64,000 bases of DNA from CAYTPI01 sp964439625. GTDB lineage: Bacteria; Chloroflexota; Anaerolineae; Aggregatilineales; UBA3940. The position numbers were made by a program, and so were the translations under genes. The stretch spans positions 1 to 64,000 of the forward strand of contig CAYTPI010000019.1 in assembly GCA_964439625.1 (NCBI GenBank). Reading direction: 5' to 3'. Positions 1 to 9,279 of this stretch are shown here, piece after piece (positions within the stretch are counted from its first letter, which is position 1; each line of letters opens with the position of its first letter). The notes beneath the pieces are model-generated. The model was given only the letters and a program-made list of their open reading frames with translations. It was not told the DNA's origin and searched no databases.

Positions 1-34
1 CGCGTGCTCATCGAGACTAAGCCAAAGTCATTCG

Positions 35-457
35 TTACTGTGCGGGGTTCGCCTGCTCTGCCTGTTTAGCGACTATATACTGTAAAGCTTCTTCTACGCT
101 GGCAAAGACCCGCACATGGATGTTGTTAAAGGTTGCTGTTTGGAGCCCCTGAGCCACCATTTGGAAAATATTATCGGTTGTGACAAATATAGTTTCCTGT
201 ATATTTGGATGCAAAAATATTGCCTGATCACCCCGCGCTCCTTTGTTAGTGCCCAAAATCACCTCTTCAAGCTTAAAAAACGTTTGATCAAGGTCGACAA
301 CGTGGTAATGAGGTTGCTCGACTGAGTTGAAAATTGACACCAGTTCTCGATACACTTGCTCATAATGTGTATCGAAATAGAAACCCTCAAGCAGGCTGGT
401 AAATACGATTGGAAGCTGTGGGTGTGTATGGTATGTGTACGGTTTTGAAGCAGACAT
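35..457 (-). CDS. Small STAS-like protein (hypothetical)
   Basis: 140 residues, soluble, with no signal peptide or membrane segment. I do not recognise a named family, but size and layout resemble small alpha/beta proteins of the STAS/SpoIIAA type: a strand-rich first half and a closing amphipathic helix. Its end (VFASVEEALQYI) resembles the ends of two other proteins in this window, HFNNLPSLVAFL in the protein at 45717-46106 and FFDNLDGAIAYA in the one at 62693-63085. The first of those closes a kinase/response-regulator operon, so a regulatory role is a reasonable inference. ATG start, with AGGA about 10 bases upstream. No co-directional neighbour lies within the window. Confidence 0.6.
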   Translation of the reverse strand: MSASKPYTYHTHPQLPIVFTSLLEGFYFDTHYEQVYRELVSIFNSVEQPHYHVVDLDQTFFKLEEVILGTNKGARGDQAIFLHPNIQETIFVTTDNIFQMVAQGLQTATFNNIHVRVFASVEEALQYIVAKQAEQANPAQ

Positions 458-733
458 TGTCTTTTGTTCCTAGTAAGTGCTAGTTAACTTTGTTTGGTAT
501 TCTACAAAGTAAAGGTTATGTTTTTATTAATCTTCATAATTAATTCATAAATCCTCCTAACGGCATAGGCGTTTCACAGTGAAAGTAGCGCCCGAAGCTA
601 ACCGGCGTGCCCGTCCCTATCATCTTTTGGGTCGAGCAAGTTTTGGGCAAACTTTTGTGGAACTAATCCTGCCAGCCGAACGTCTTACCAGTACGATCAT
701 ATCCTCACTAATAATGCAAAATAGGAGCAATGG

Positions 734-1462
734 ATGCTTAACGAGCAAAAACTTATTCGTATGTTACTGTATGCATGTCTTGGAAGCAGTGTGGTTATTT
801 TTACGACGGGTTGTGTGGCCCCACCGTCCGCGGTTCAAACAGGCCAAACCGGGTTAACCGTCACCGGGCGCGGTGAAGCCAGCGGTGAACCGGATGTCGC
901 TTTCGTCGAGATCGGGATTGATATTGAAAACGAAGACCTCGGAGCTGCCGTTAATGAAAGCAACGAGATCATTAACAATATCACGGCAGCATTGGATGAA
1001 CTGGGCGTCCCTGAAGAAGATATCCAGACGACAAACTTCAACGTGTTTCAAGATCAGCGTTTTGATGAAAACGACCCGACTGGTGAGTTTTTCTTCCGGG
1101 TGAATAACACAATTCGGGTTCGGATTGTGGAACTCGACCAAGCGGGTGTGGTCTTAGAGCGCAGCCTTGAAGCGGGTGCTAACCAAGTTTACGGCTTGAA
1201 CTTTGGCATCGACGATCCGCAAGCCTTGCAGGATGAAGCCCGGACAGCTGCTATTGAAGACGCCCGTCGTAAGGCAGAAGGTATGGCAGCCGACCTCGGC
1301 GTGACCTTGGGTGCCCCGATTATCGTCTCTGAAGGCGGCGGTATTCCACCGGTTGTCGGCCCGCGCTTTGATGTGGCAGAGTCTGCTATCAGCGAGGTGC
1401 CCATCAGTGCGGGGCAGCTCAGCGTCAGCAGCAGCGTCACGGTGACGTTCGAGCTTCGCTAA
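734..1462 (+). CDS. SIMPL-domain (DUF541) lipoprotein
   Basis: 242 residues. The N-terminus is a lipoprotein signal: a hydrophobic stretch (about 10-25) ending in the lipobox FTTGC, so the mature protein should be anchored by Cys27 outside the cytoplasmic membrane. Residues about 40-240 match the SIMPL/DUF541 fold: the opening LTVTGRGEASGEPDVAFVE, the AVNESNEIINNI helix, the EEDIQTTNFNV segment and the late ARRKAEGMAADLGVTLG helix are family hallmarks. SIMPL proteins are periplasmic or surface proteins of poorly defined function, some linked to oxidative stress (family knowledge). AGGAG lies 6 bases before the ATG. The gene stands alone; 458-733 upstream holds nothing else I can support. Confidence 0.85.
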   Translation: MLNEQKLIRMLLYACLGSSVVIFTTGCVAPPSAVQTGQTGLTVTGRGEASGEPDVAFVEIGIDIENEDLGAAVNESNEIINNITAALDELGVPEEDIQTTNFNVFQDQRFDENDPTGEFFFRVNNTIRVRIVELDQAGVVLERSLEAGANQVYGLNFGIDDPQALQDEARTAAIEDARRKAEGMAADLGVTLGAPIIVSEGGGIPPVVGPRFDVAESAISEVPISAGQLSVSSSVTVTFELR

Positions 1463-1642
1463 GACAATCTGACATTCGGCTAATGCAATAGTCCGGCGCT
1501 TGAATGATGGCTTAACAGAGCAGTCGTGTCATTTATGGCACGGCTGCTTGATTTCATCGATAAAATGATACAGACCGTGGTATGCTTGGGGTAGGTTACA
1601 TAGTTGCGGAAGTATTTCTAATACAAGCTGGAGAAATCAGAC

Positions 1643-2077
1643 TTGGCATTGACGCTTGTTCAGCAATTTTTTGAAGCACTTGAAATACATAACAAATCAC
1701 GTTTGATGCAAATCTGTCATAAAAACTTCAATTATATTGACGGTGACAGGTTGCTGACGCTCGAAGAGTGGTTGATGGTTGAATATGCCCTGTTGACGGC
1801 CTTTCCGGACCGTACCTACAGTTTTTACCGCGAGTCATACGATGGGCGAATGACGACCGGCTCAATGTTGATCAATGGGACGCATACAGGCGCACTCGAT
1901 TTAACGGTCTTTTCTGGTCGGGGTGTGTACTCGCCCACCAATACCACCATTGACGTTGCGCCTGAGTACGTAGAGATTGAAGAGATTGACAACCAGATTT
2001 ATGCCTTCGAGGTGTTCCCGGAAGATGCTGGTGGTTGGAGCGGTGTCTTCTCTCAGATTGGGCTTACATCTAGCTAG
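1643..2077 (+). CDS. NTF2-like / SnoaL-like protein
   Basis: 144 residues, soluble. The opening (VQQFFEALEIHNKSRLMQIC) is the typical first helix of the NTF2-like superfamily (SnoaL, ester cyclases, steroid isomerase-like). The middle AFPDRTYSFY matches the 'FPD' turn of SnoaL-like proteins, and a GTHTG strand follows. Members bind or convert small hydrophobic molecules in a conical pocket; the ligand cannot be told from the sequence. The start is TTG at 1643, with GGAG about 10 bases upstream; no ATG gives a complete first helix. It is convergent with the permease gene ending at 2127, so the two are not an operon. Confidence 0.7.
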   Translation: MALTLVQQFFEALEIHNKSRLMQICHKNFNYIDGDRLLTLEEWLMVEYALLTAFPDRTYSFYRESYDGRMTTGSMLINGTHTGALDLTVFSGRGVYSPTNTTIDVAPEYVEIEEIDNQIYAFEVFPEDAGGWSGVFSQIGLTSS

Positions 2078-2126
2078 TGACCTTCTGCTGAATTGAATGT
2101 TTGTTAAGCACAGACTCAGCCTGTTG

Positions 2127-4547
2127 CTAGCCCTCGTATGAGAGGGCCTCACGCACGCTGATCTTAGCGGCGCGCCGTGCTGGGAGAATGCTGGAAATGG
2201 TGGCGATGATCACCGCGAGGATTAACCAAGCCAAGGCAGAACTATAGGTAATGTTATAGGGAATGGCTTCGCCACCAAACGCCAAGCCGATGCCCGTGCC
2301 CAACCCACTGCCTACTGGGACGGACAGAAAGATGCCTACCAACACGCTAAACAGCCCGATGATCAGCCCTTCTGATAGGACGATACCCAGCACCGAGCGG
2401 TTTGACGCACCAATCCCACGTAGGACGCCGATCTCGCGGGTGCGTTCCATCACATTTAGGCTCATGGTGCCAGCCAAACCGAGGCCGCCTACTATTGCAA
2501 CGAGGGCGGTCATGCCGAGCATCAGGTCGGTGAGAATCGTGGGGCCCCCATCAGTGATTGAGTTTGCGAGTTCATCTTTAGTTTGAATGTTGGTCACGTT
2601 TATGGCGCGATCTTTGTACTGGTCGTCGAGCGCATCCACGATCTGCAAGCGGACAGCTTCGTTCTCCGTGGCTGTCTTGATAGCAAGCTCATTGCTGAAG
2701 CCGCGGATATTTTGGTTGCGAGCCAACGCATCATAGGGGACAAAAGCCAACGCTGCATTTGGGCCACCAAAGCCATCGATAATACCGACGATCTGCCAGG
2801 ATGCCTCCTCACCATCGATGTTGATCGTGAAAGAGTCACCGAGGGCAAGGTCTTCTTCCTGGTTGAAAAAGTCTGAAGTGATCACAATCACGCGTTGTGT
2901 GTCATCGCCTGGTTGCAGCCAGCGGCCTTCGGCTGGAATGCGTTCCAAATATTCTGACCCTGGTGGAATGCCGGTGATGTTTAACTCCGAGCCTTCAGTA
3001 TCATCCTCATAGACGCGCAAGCCAGACGCCGTCAGCCAGACTTCCGTATCAATGACTTCCGGCAGACGCCGTGCCTCGCGTTCAAGCAGGGGGGCGCGGT
3101 ACTCGTCGCCAAACTCCACCTGAATGTCTAACCCGTAAGCATCGACCTCTGCTTGTAATTCTTCATTAAATGCAGAACGAACCCCCAAAACCGCAATGAA
3201 CATCGCACCGGCAAACGAGAGCGTTACCAACGTCAGGACGAGGCGGGCGCGCTTGCGGAACGTGTTCCGTAAAGACAACATGATTGGCCTCGGCAGCCCC
3301 TTGAGATTCGCCATCACGCGGTCGATCAGAGATTGGCTGCTCGTTTTGACGCTTTCAGACTCATAGATTGCTTCCCGTGTGGTGATTCTCACACTACGGA
3401 CAACAGGCAGAACAGAGGCGATTAACGGCGTGAAGAGGGCGATTAATATTTGAGCGATCAAGACTCCCGGTGGCACCTTGAAGCTCATCACGTTGAAGTT
3501 AAACAAACCAGACATAAACCGCGTCATCAAGCGCCCGAATATCACACCGATGGGTAAGGCAAACACCAACGCCAGTAAACCATAGGTTGAGACAAGTACG
3601 ACGTAAATCTGGGCGATTTGGCGCGTCTTGCCGCCAATCGACTTCATAATGCCGATTTGTTTGGTCTGCTGCGTCAACAACGCACTGACTGAGTTCAGAA
3701 TCAGGAAGCCGCTGAGCAGCAGCGAGAAGGAACCAATCGACACCAGCAGCAGCAAGATTGCATCAAGAATGAAGGCGGCAGGGCTTTCTTGCGGCGTGTC
3801 TGGGACATCGGTTGAAATGACGGTGAAGCCCTCTAACTCGATCCGTTCTTCTACCTCTTGGGCAACTGCTTCAATATGATCGATATCGAGCCGGTTGTTG
3901 GCGACCGTCGTGTAGAGCGTGGTGTAGTCGTCTGGCAGTTCCAGCCATTCGAGCGTCTCATAATCGATGTAAGCGTAGGCAGTCTGTGCTAGGCGTGACG
4001 GCAGAATGTTGATGTCATGAGTGATGCTGCTGACGGTCAGGTCTTTGGTTTCGCCATCCTCAAATTCAAACGTCAGCGTATCGCCTACCGCAATCCGGTA
4101 GACTTCGGCAGTGGTGCGCTCAACAGCTACCTCGCGGCGCGGCGGAGGCCACACACCGCCAGCTTCGACGCCCGTTCCAATCAACTGATTGATGCGCAGC
4201 GGGTCGTAGCGGTCTACTACGAAGAACTGTGTCGTGACAGATTCACTATTCTGAAGTAGTTCGAGGGTAAAAACAACTCGGCCTTGCGCGTCGTCCACTT
4301 CACGCAACCCAGCGATAGAATCGACAAGGTCGTCGTCAAAAGGCGAGAGGCGGTAGGTCGCGTCAGCCGGGTTGCTGTCAATATAAGTTTGATTGTAATC
4401 CCTGACGGATACGCTGCGGGCGGTCAACAGGCCGCCAAAGGCAAACACACCGACCGCAATCGAAGCGACGATGGTGAACGTGCGGCTTTTGTTATCCCAA
4501 AGGTCCCGCATAACTTTGCGCCAGCGTGGGGCAAATGTGGACATCAT
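2127..4547 (-). CDS. ABC transporter permease, FtsX/MacB type, duplicated FtsX domains
   Basis: 806 residues. TM1 is near residues 25-45, followed by a MacB-like extracytoplasmic domain (about 50-260). A three-helix FtsX domain follows (about 265-385) with the motif LLTQQTKQIGIMKSIGG, then a second unit: a TM near 435-455, a second outer domain, and a C-terminal FtsX domain (about 680-800) with MERTREIGVLRGIGAS. This is the 8-10 TM layout of permeases that move lipids, lipoproteins or peptides, or drive outside work (family knowledge). It lacks a neighbouring ATPase or adaptor gene, so it must use an ATPase encoded elsewhere. A TetR gene is divergent at 4795 and a palindrome sits between them, so TetR control is likely. 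Confidence 0.88.
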   Translation of the reverse strand: MMSTFAPRWRKVMRDLWDNKSRTFTIVASIAVGVFAFGGLLTARSVSVRDYNQTYIDSNPADATYRLSPFDDDLVDSIAGLREVDDAQGRVVFTLELLQNSESVTTQFFVVDRYDPLRINQLIGTGVEAGGVWPPPRREVAVERTTAEVYRIAVGDTLTFEFEDGETKDLTVSSITHDINILPSRLAQTAYAYIDYETLEWLELPDDYTTLYTTVANNRLDIDHIEAVAQEVEERIELEGFTVISTDVPDTPQESPAAFILDAILLLLVSIGSFSLLLSGFLILNSVSALLTQQTKQIGIMKSIGGKTRQIAQIYVVLVSTYGLLALVFALPIGVIFGRLMTRFMSGLFNFNVMSFKVPPGVLIAQILIALFTPLIASVLPVVRSVRITTREAIYESESVKTSSQSLIDRVMANLKGLPRPIMLSLRNTFRKRARLVLTLVTLSFAGAMFIAVLGVRSAFNEELQAEVDAYGLDIQVEFGDEYRAPLLEREARRLPEVIDTEVWLTASGLRVYEDDTEGSELNITGIPPGSEYLERIPAEGRWLQPGDDTQRVIVITSDFFNQEEDLALGDSFTINIDGEEASWQIVGIIDGFGGPNAALAFVPYDALARNQNIRGFSNELAIKTATENEAVRLQIVDALDDQYKDRAINVTNIQTKDELANSITDGGPTILTDLMLGMTALVAIVGGLGLAGTMSLNVMERTREIGVLRGIGASNRSVLGIVLSEGLIIGLFSVLVGIFLSVPVGSGLGTGIGLAFGGEAIPYNITYSSALAWLILAVIIATISSILPARRAAKISVREALSYEG

Positions 4548-4650
4548 GTCTGCATCACTTTCAACCTACTAATAATTAGGTAAGCACTTCTTTCGGAGTA
4601 TAGCGTCTCAACTGGCTATTTCCAGCCTTCATACAAATTCATCATATCCA

Positions 4651-4681
4651 CAGCCATGCTAGCTACGTGCTAGTATGGCTG
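4651..4681. promoter_or_regulatory. 31-bp imperfect palindrome, likely TetR operator
   Basis: Arms CAGCCATGCTAGC (4651-4663) and GCTAGTATGGCTG (4669-4681) are inverted repeats matching at 12 of 13 positions around a 5-base spacer. It lies in the 247-bp gap between the divergent permease and TetR genes. Length and symmetry fit a TetR-family operator controlling both directions; this is inference from context. Confidence 0.55.
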
Positions 4682-4794
4682 CGAAACAACGTACTGGTGT
4701 GCATTGGCATCATCCTTGCCGCGCCTGTGTAGATGCCCACGATAGTATAAAAGTTGAAATTACCGGGGCGAACCGGAACAATTAGGACGTTAAC

Positions 4795-5448
4795 GTGTGT
4801 GTAATAGGTAACCCATTGAGCGACGAAATTAGCGAGGCCAAAGCCCGCGTGCTGGATGCCGCCGAAAATTTGTTCCGAGATCGCGGCTTCAACAGCGTCA
4901 CCATGCAGGATATCGCTGAGGCACTTGGGATGCGGCAGGCATCGCTGTATTATCATGTACCGCAAGGCAAAGAAGAGCTCTTCGCAGAAGTACACGAACG
5001 CCTGCTGCATCGTCACAAAGAGGGACTGGTGGCTGCAATCGAGTCTGGCTCAAGTCTTGAAGGCCAACTCAATGCCATCGCCGCTTGGTTTGCCTCACAA
5101 CCACCCGTCAACCTGATCCCGATGATGCATAACGACATGCCGATCCTCAGCGCCGCCATCAAGGCGCGAGTACAGCGAGCAGTTGAGCAGAACGTCTTCT
5201 TGCCGATTGCCTTTGCCTTTCAACGCGCAGTTGACAACGGTAACATTCGCTCCGTTGACCCATTTATGTTGACAGGGATGTTTCTGTCGATAATAGATGG
5301 CTTGGCGGTTAGTCACGCCCACGTCGAGAATATCCCCCCGCGTGAAATTGCCTCGCGAGCGATGGTGTCCGTCATTATGAATGGTCTCTACGCTCAGTCA
5401 GGAGTATCTAAAAACGATGGCACCATCTACGGCGACCCAGTCGAATAG
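4795..5448 (+). CDS. TetR/AcrR-family transcriptional regulator
   Basis: 217 residues. The N-terminal DNA-binding domain (about 14-60) shows the TetR pattern: ARVLDAAENLFRDRGFNSVT, then DIAEALGMRQASLYYH as the helix-turn-helix. The rest is a helical ligand/dimer domain with no recognisable specificity. The start is GTG at 4795, preceded by AGGA 7 bases upstream; a TTG eight codons later is possible. The divergent FtsX-type permease and the palindrome between them suggest it represses the permease, and perhaps itself, until an effector binds. Confidence 0.88.
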   Translation: MCVIGNPLSDEISEAKARVLDAAENLFRDRGFNSVTMQDIAEALGMRQASLYYHVPQGKEELFAEVHERLLHRHKEGLVAAIESGSSLEGQLNAIAAWFASQPPVNLIPMMHNDMPILSAAIKARVQRAVEQNVFLPIAFAFQRAVDNGNIRSVDPFMLTGMFLSIIDGLAVSHAHVENIPPREIASRAMVSVIMNGLYAQSGVSKNDGTIYGDPVE

Positions 5449-5482
5449 AATCGCAGCTGTAGTTTAACGGCTCTGGTTGCCT

Positions 5483-6805
5483 TTAGTTAACTGGCTCGAG
5501 GAAAATCTCATTAGCACTAAGCGCCTCAGTGACCCAGCCGTCGCCTTCGATGCCGCTAACCTCCCACCAGACGAATCCATCAGCGCATACCGGGCCGCCG
5601 AATATTTCGACTGTCGCACCGGGAGAGAGCAGATACAGAATTTGGTCACTATTAACTGTTGGTTGATCGCGGACGCGAGTTGGCAGTCCGCCAGTCTTTG
5701 TGACGCGGGCAATATCACCGACAGCCAAGCGCGAAATAGGCGCATTGGGGCAAACAGCTTCACCAGTCACGGGTTGGGCATCAACTGTTTTTGGGCCAGT
5801 GCCGAACACCACAGCCGCATCATCGAACGATGGGAAGTCGCCGTCTGCTAGGGCTGTTCCACAACCGATGTCGAGGTCGTTGCCGAGCACAGTTGCACAA
5901 CGCACAACTGGCGGTGTGCTGGTTGCGCCTTGCGCCCCGATGACAGCACCCTGCTGCTGGAAAATATCCGTTTCTACGAAGACCATCCCTGTTTGCCCAG
6001 CAGTGGCAGCCTCTTGATTACCCAAGATTGCTCGGAATGCCTCTTGCGCCAGAAAGCGCCCAGTAAGTTGATCAGGCAGCGGGATAGTTGTACTTTCATT
6101 ATCAAAGCTGTAATAAACAACATCCACTGACTCACCAGGCTGAAAACCAGCAAACCAGGCTTCTGCTGCGGTTGTCCAGCCGCCAACAGGCATGTTAGGC
6201 ACTATGGTTTCGTAAGCAGATTCAAGGCGGGGTTGACCGCCCTCTCGGATGGTCAGAGAGCCACTACCGATGAGAGGAATATCGGCATCCGCAAGAAATG
6301 GATCACTATTGTAGGCACCCACATACAAGCACGAGTCATCACTACGATTGATATATGGTGCGCCGAGGCCGTCGTTGGGGCGCATAAATTCGACGGCAGC
6401 ATTACTTGGATCACTCAAGCCACAAGCGCACCACTCGGCACGGTCACCTGGGGCAAACGTATTAGTTTCAAATATCCATTCTGGTGATGAGACCGGAGCA
6501 CTGTCGAAGCAAGTGGCCTCCGGGGCCAACCCACCACGTCCGCCATAGACGACGACATCGAGTGGTTCACCAACGTCCGAGGAGATCACTGTTATGGTGC
6601 TGCCGGCGACATCGGGTATAGTCGCAGGGTCGGGTTGAGGCTGGGATTCTTCGCCCGCTGGAGTGCTATCTGATGTGTCTGAAGACTGTGGCGTTGGTTC
6701 GGGTGTGGCTGTGATGACAATTGTATCTGAGAGTGTCGGTAGATTACATGCCATTGCCGCCAAGGCAAGGGTTATAACGACTGACTTGAAAGGCGTATAG
6801 GACAC
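5483..6805 (-). CDS. Secreted lipoprotein with C-terminal SH3b-like domain
   Basis: 440 residues. The signal peptide ends in a lipobox-like LAAMAC (Cys20), followed by a Thr/Pro/Ser/Asp-rich linker (about 25-65), a layout seen repeatedly in this window. The middle (about 70-340) is Asp/Gly/Cys-rich with no family I recognise; CACG and paired cysteines suggest disulfides outside the cell. Residues about 370-435 resemble a bacterial SH3b domain (GLPTRVRDQPTVNSDQILY, then GATVEIFGGP and FVWWEVSG..GWV), usually a cell-wall or peptide-binding module. The GTG start has no clear ribosome site. It is tail-to-tail with the TetR gene. Confidence 0.7.
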   Translation of the reverse strand: MSYTPFKSVVITLALAAMACNLPTLSDTIVITATPEPTPQSSDTSDSTPAGEESQPQPDPATIPDVAGSTITVISSDVGEPLDVVVYGGRGGLAPEATCFDSAPVSSPEWIFETNTFAPGDRAEWCACGLSDPSNAAVEFMRPNDGLGAPYINRSDDSCLYVGAYNSDPFLADADIPLIGSGSLTIREGGQPRLESAYETIVPNMPVGGWTTAAEAWFAGFQPGESVDVVYYSFDNESTTIPLPDQLTGRFLAQEAFRAILGNQEAATAGQTGMVFVETDIFQQQGAVIGAQGATSTPPVVRCATVLGNDLDIGCGTALADGDFPSFDDAAVVFGTGPKTVDAQPVTGEAVCPNAPISRLAVGDIARVTKTGGLPTRVRDQPTVNSDQILYLLSPGATVEIFGGPVCADGFVWWEVSGIEGDGWVTEALSANEIFLEPVN

Positions 6806-7032
6806 TAAGGAGCTTTTCTGACTTTTTGTTCGTTGCCTACTGATCGTAGTTAATTCTTCGGGTCTACACCAGTCAGCCCAATGGTAGGTGTTGGGGCAAT
6901 CGCGCGCCGATACGCTTGGCTGATGGTCTGTAATGTCGGTACCGCTCTAATTTGGTTCGTACCCCGAGTTTGAATTTTTTACGTATTTTTGCGATCATCA
7001 AGTCGATATGTCGGTTGCGAAATAGGGTAACG

Positions 7033-7971
7033 ATGGGAACAGTTAGAATGGCTTCGATGGGCAAACAAACACAGGTTACAGTTGGCTTAGCGTTAGCAGG
7101 TGGCGGCGCGCGTGGACTTGCGCATATTGGGGTGCTGCAAGCCCTACGTAAGGCTAATATTCATGTGGATATGATCGCAGGTACCAGCTTTGGTGGCTTT
7201 ATTGGTGCTTGCCATGCGCTTGGAAAAACACCTGATGAAATTCAAACGCTCACTGAGAGTTATGCAACGGCTGGCGCTTGGCTCAAACTGATCGATCTGC
7301 GGCGGCGCTGTCTGCTCTCAGAAGCAGGGGTGACGGCCTTCTTTGAGAGCGCCCTTGGCGCCGGCACAACTTTCGCTGACCTCAAGATACCGCTGTGCTT
7401 AACCGCGACTGATCTGACGACAGGCCGCGAAGCAGTCCTTGCGGAGGGTGCCCTCGTGCCGGCTGTCCGCGCTACCACGGCAATACCCGGTGTGGTACCG
7501 CCTGCAACTATCGGTGAGCGCCTGTATGTTGATGGGGCGGTCGTCAACAACCTACCGGTTGACCTGCCGCGCAAGATGGGGGCAGATATCGTAATTGGCG
7601 TGGATACTGCGCAGACGCTTACCAACCTTGACCACATTCAAGATGCCACCCGCTGGGCTTCCGTGCCTCGATCTTTGAAGCGTAGCTTGCAGGATATGGA
7701 GCGCAGCCGTGTGATTATGATGCGTCAGTTGGTAAAGCACCGTGTTGAGACATCCCCACCGGATTTAATGATTACGCCGAAACTACCTGCTGACATTACA
7801 TTGTTCAACGGCTTTACCAACCTAGAGTTGATTATCGCTCAAGGGCAAAAAGCAGCGGAAGCCGCGCTGCCACAGATTGGGCGGCTGTTAGAGCGACAGT
7901 CCAATCTCTCTTGCCGCGATGATTGCTACCAAGCAGCGGGTGACTACCCGCGGATCACAGCGGAGCAATAG
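7033..7971 (+). CDS. Patatin-like phospholipase
   Basis: 312 residues from the ATG at 7033, chosen because AGGG lies 5 bases upstream; the frame is open to 6952. Family motifs are complete: the oxyanion loop GGGARG, the nucleophile elbow GTSFGG (Ser), and the catalytic Asp in YVDGAVVNNLP, so a Ser-Asp dyad lipid acyl hydrolase is expected, of the RssA/YchK type. No signal peptide, so cytoplasmic or membrane-peripheral. The substrate is unknown. The next gene starts 134 bp downstream in the same direction. Confidence 0.9.
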   Translation: MGTVRMASMGKQTQVTVGLALAGGGARGLAHIGVLQALRKANIHVDMIAGTSFGGFIGACHALGKTPDEIQTLTESYATAGAWLKLIDLRRRCLLSEAGVTAFFESALGAGTTFADLKIPLCLTATDLTTGREAVLAEGALVPAVRATTAIPGVVPPATIGERLYVDGAVVNNLPVDLPRKMGADIVIGVDTAQTLTNLDHIQDATRWASVPRSLKRSLQDMERSRVIMMRQLVKHRVETSPPDLMITPKLPADITLFNGFTNLELIIAQGQKAAEAALPQIGRLLERQSNLSCRDDCYQAAGDYPRITAEQ

Positions 7972-8104
7972 TTCAGAGCACAAGGTAGTTCAAAAATCGA
8001 ATAAACTATGTTATATTTCTTTAAACAAAGCGTTTGATAAGCGTTCAGGCGAAACGCTCCCCCCAAAAAATGCCCTACACTACTATTCGCAAGGAGAATC
8101 TCTA

Positions 8105-9130
8105 ATGCTGCCGCTACCTGCACCCCGAAACCCATTTCCGATCATTCTGCCGCATATGGTGCGCAGTGATATGTACAAAATGGGGCGAACGTTATATGGC
8201 TTCGATGAGGAAATTCTATTTCTGATCGACTCAGACTATCAGGAGACGTTTCACGAATGCCTGAAGGTGCTCAAAGAGCACCCGAAGCACGGACGGGCTT
8301 ATCTGACGGACAACATTGATAATCTGGAGCAATGTCTGTGGGAGATAGCCGAGATCATCGCAGGTGAACTACCTGAGTACTTCAGCTTTGTTGATGATAC
8401 CTACATTTGCCACTTGCTAGGGATTTCACTAAGACGTGGCGGGGAGGTGCAGTTTGACCCAGATAACGCTGTTTTCCCAGAAGAGGGCGCGGCTTGCTAT
8501 GAGCATGTCCAGACGTTGGGCCCGTTCGATTGCCTCTGCGATGTGTTGCGCTTGAGCGTTCAAGAAGACTTCAACATCAGTTACGTTGGGCCAGACGGCT
8601 ATCCCGATCAGTTCGACTGTCTACTCACTCCGATTCCGTCAGAGTGGGACCCAGATCATAAATTAGGGATGGACTTTGCCACCATGCATGGGCCAATTCC
8701 GCACAACGAACGTTTGATCAAAGCGGCCCCTAATTTGATCGGGGCCATCATGAGCAAGGGTGACTTTGTCCGTTACAATTGGACAGTTGGCCCACGTTGG
8801 TGGTGCCGCAACCCAGAGCTGGAACCTGATGTAGCAGATTTTATTGCGGAACTCGACGCTATCACAGACCTTGAGGCGCTGCTCGAAACGCTCTACTTCC
8901 GGACAGAGCGCCAAACCTTGCGTGCTTTTCCGCACCTGCACCGCTATCTGTTTACGATCCACACATACTTGCACCCACTCTCAACGGTTGTGACGACGAC
9001 TGAACGGCGACAGGTTTTACTGCAAGCCCTGTTCGACATCATGCCGGACGAGTATGAAGACCGTCCGATGCTGCATAATCTACGAGACTTATTTGTGGCT
9101 GAACTCGGTGAACCAGAAAAGCAGCACTGA
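8105..9130 (+). CDS. DUF3445 (heme-dependent oxidative N-demethylase-like) protein
   Basis: 341 residues from the ATG at 8105, which has AAGGAGA 7-8 bases upstream; the frame is open to 7919 but the extra 62 residues look non-coding and overlap the patatin gene. The C-terminal half carries the DUF3445 hallmarks: the MHGPIP segment, FVRYNWTV, FRTERQTLRAFPHLHRYLFT, then IHTYLHPLS. The family includes the catalytic subunit of a heme-dependent oxidative N-demethylase acting on N-methylated amines (family knowledge). The partner subunits of that enzyme are not in the window, so substrate and activity here are open. Confidence 0.72.
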   Translation: MLPLPAPRNPFPIILPHMVRSDMYKMGRTLYGFDEEILFLIDSDYQETFHECLKVLKEHPKHGRAYLTDNIDNLEQCLWEIAEIIAGELPEYFSFVDDTYICHLLGISLRRGGEVQFDPDNAVFPEEGAACYEHVQTLGPFDCLCDVLRLSVQEDFNISYVGPDGYPDQFDCLLTPIPSEWDPDHKLGMDFATMHGPIPHNERLIKAAPNLIGAIMSKGDFVRYNWTVGPRWWCRNPELEPDVADFIAELDAITDLEALLETLYFRTERQTLRAFPHLHRYLFTIHTYLHPLSTVVTTTERRQVLLQALFDIMPDEYEDRPMLHNLRDLFVAELGEPEKQH

Positions 9131-9229
9131 AAACAACAGCGCCCTACTTGAGCGGCGCAAGTCAGTACACCTTGCTGCATCTCGGCCTGAGGCTACTTCC
9201 AACAATATAGTCGAGGTCGGGTGAGGTGT

Positions 9230-9235
9230 TATAAT
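9230..9235 (+). promoter_or_regulatory. Possible -10 box of the isocitrate dehydrogenase gene
   Basis: A perfect TATAAT lies 45 bases before the GTG at 9280. No good -35 is visible at 16-18 bases spacing. It would place the transcript start near 9242, inside the longer reading frame from 9238, which supports the shorter protein. Confidence 0.35.
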
Positions 9236-9279
9236 CGGTGGACACACTTACCAACGACAACCACGTAAGGAATTTACCT

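Noticed and set aside
579..857. 92-codon plus-strand frame before the SIMPL gene
   Set aside because: It overlaps the SIMPL start in another frame, has no ribosome site and no recognisable sequence.
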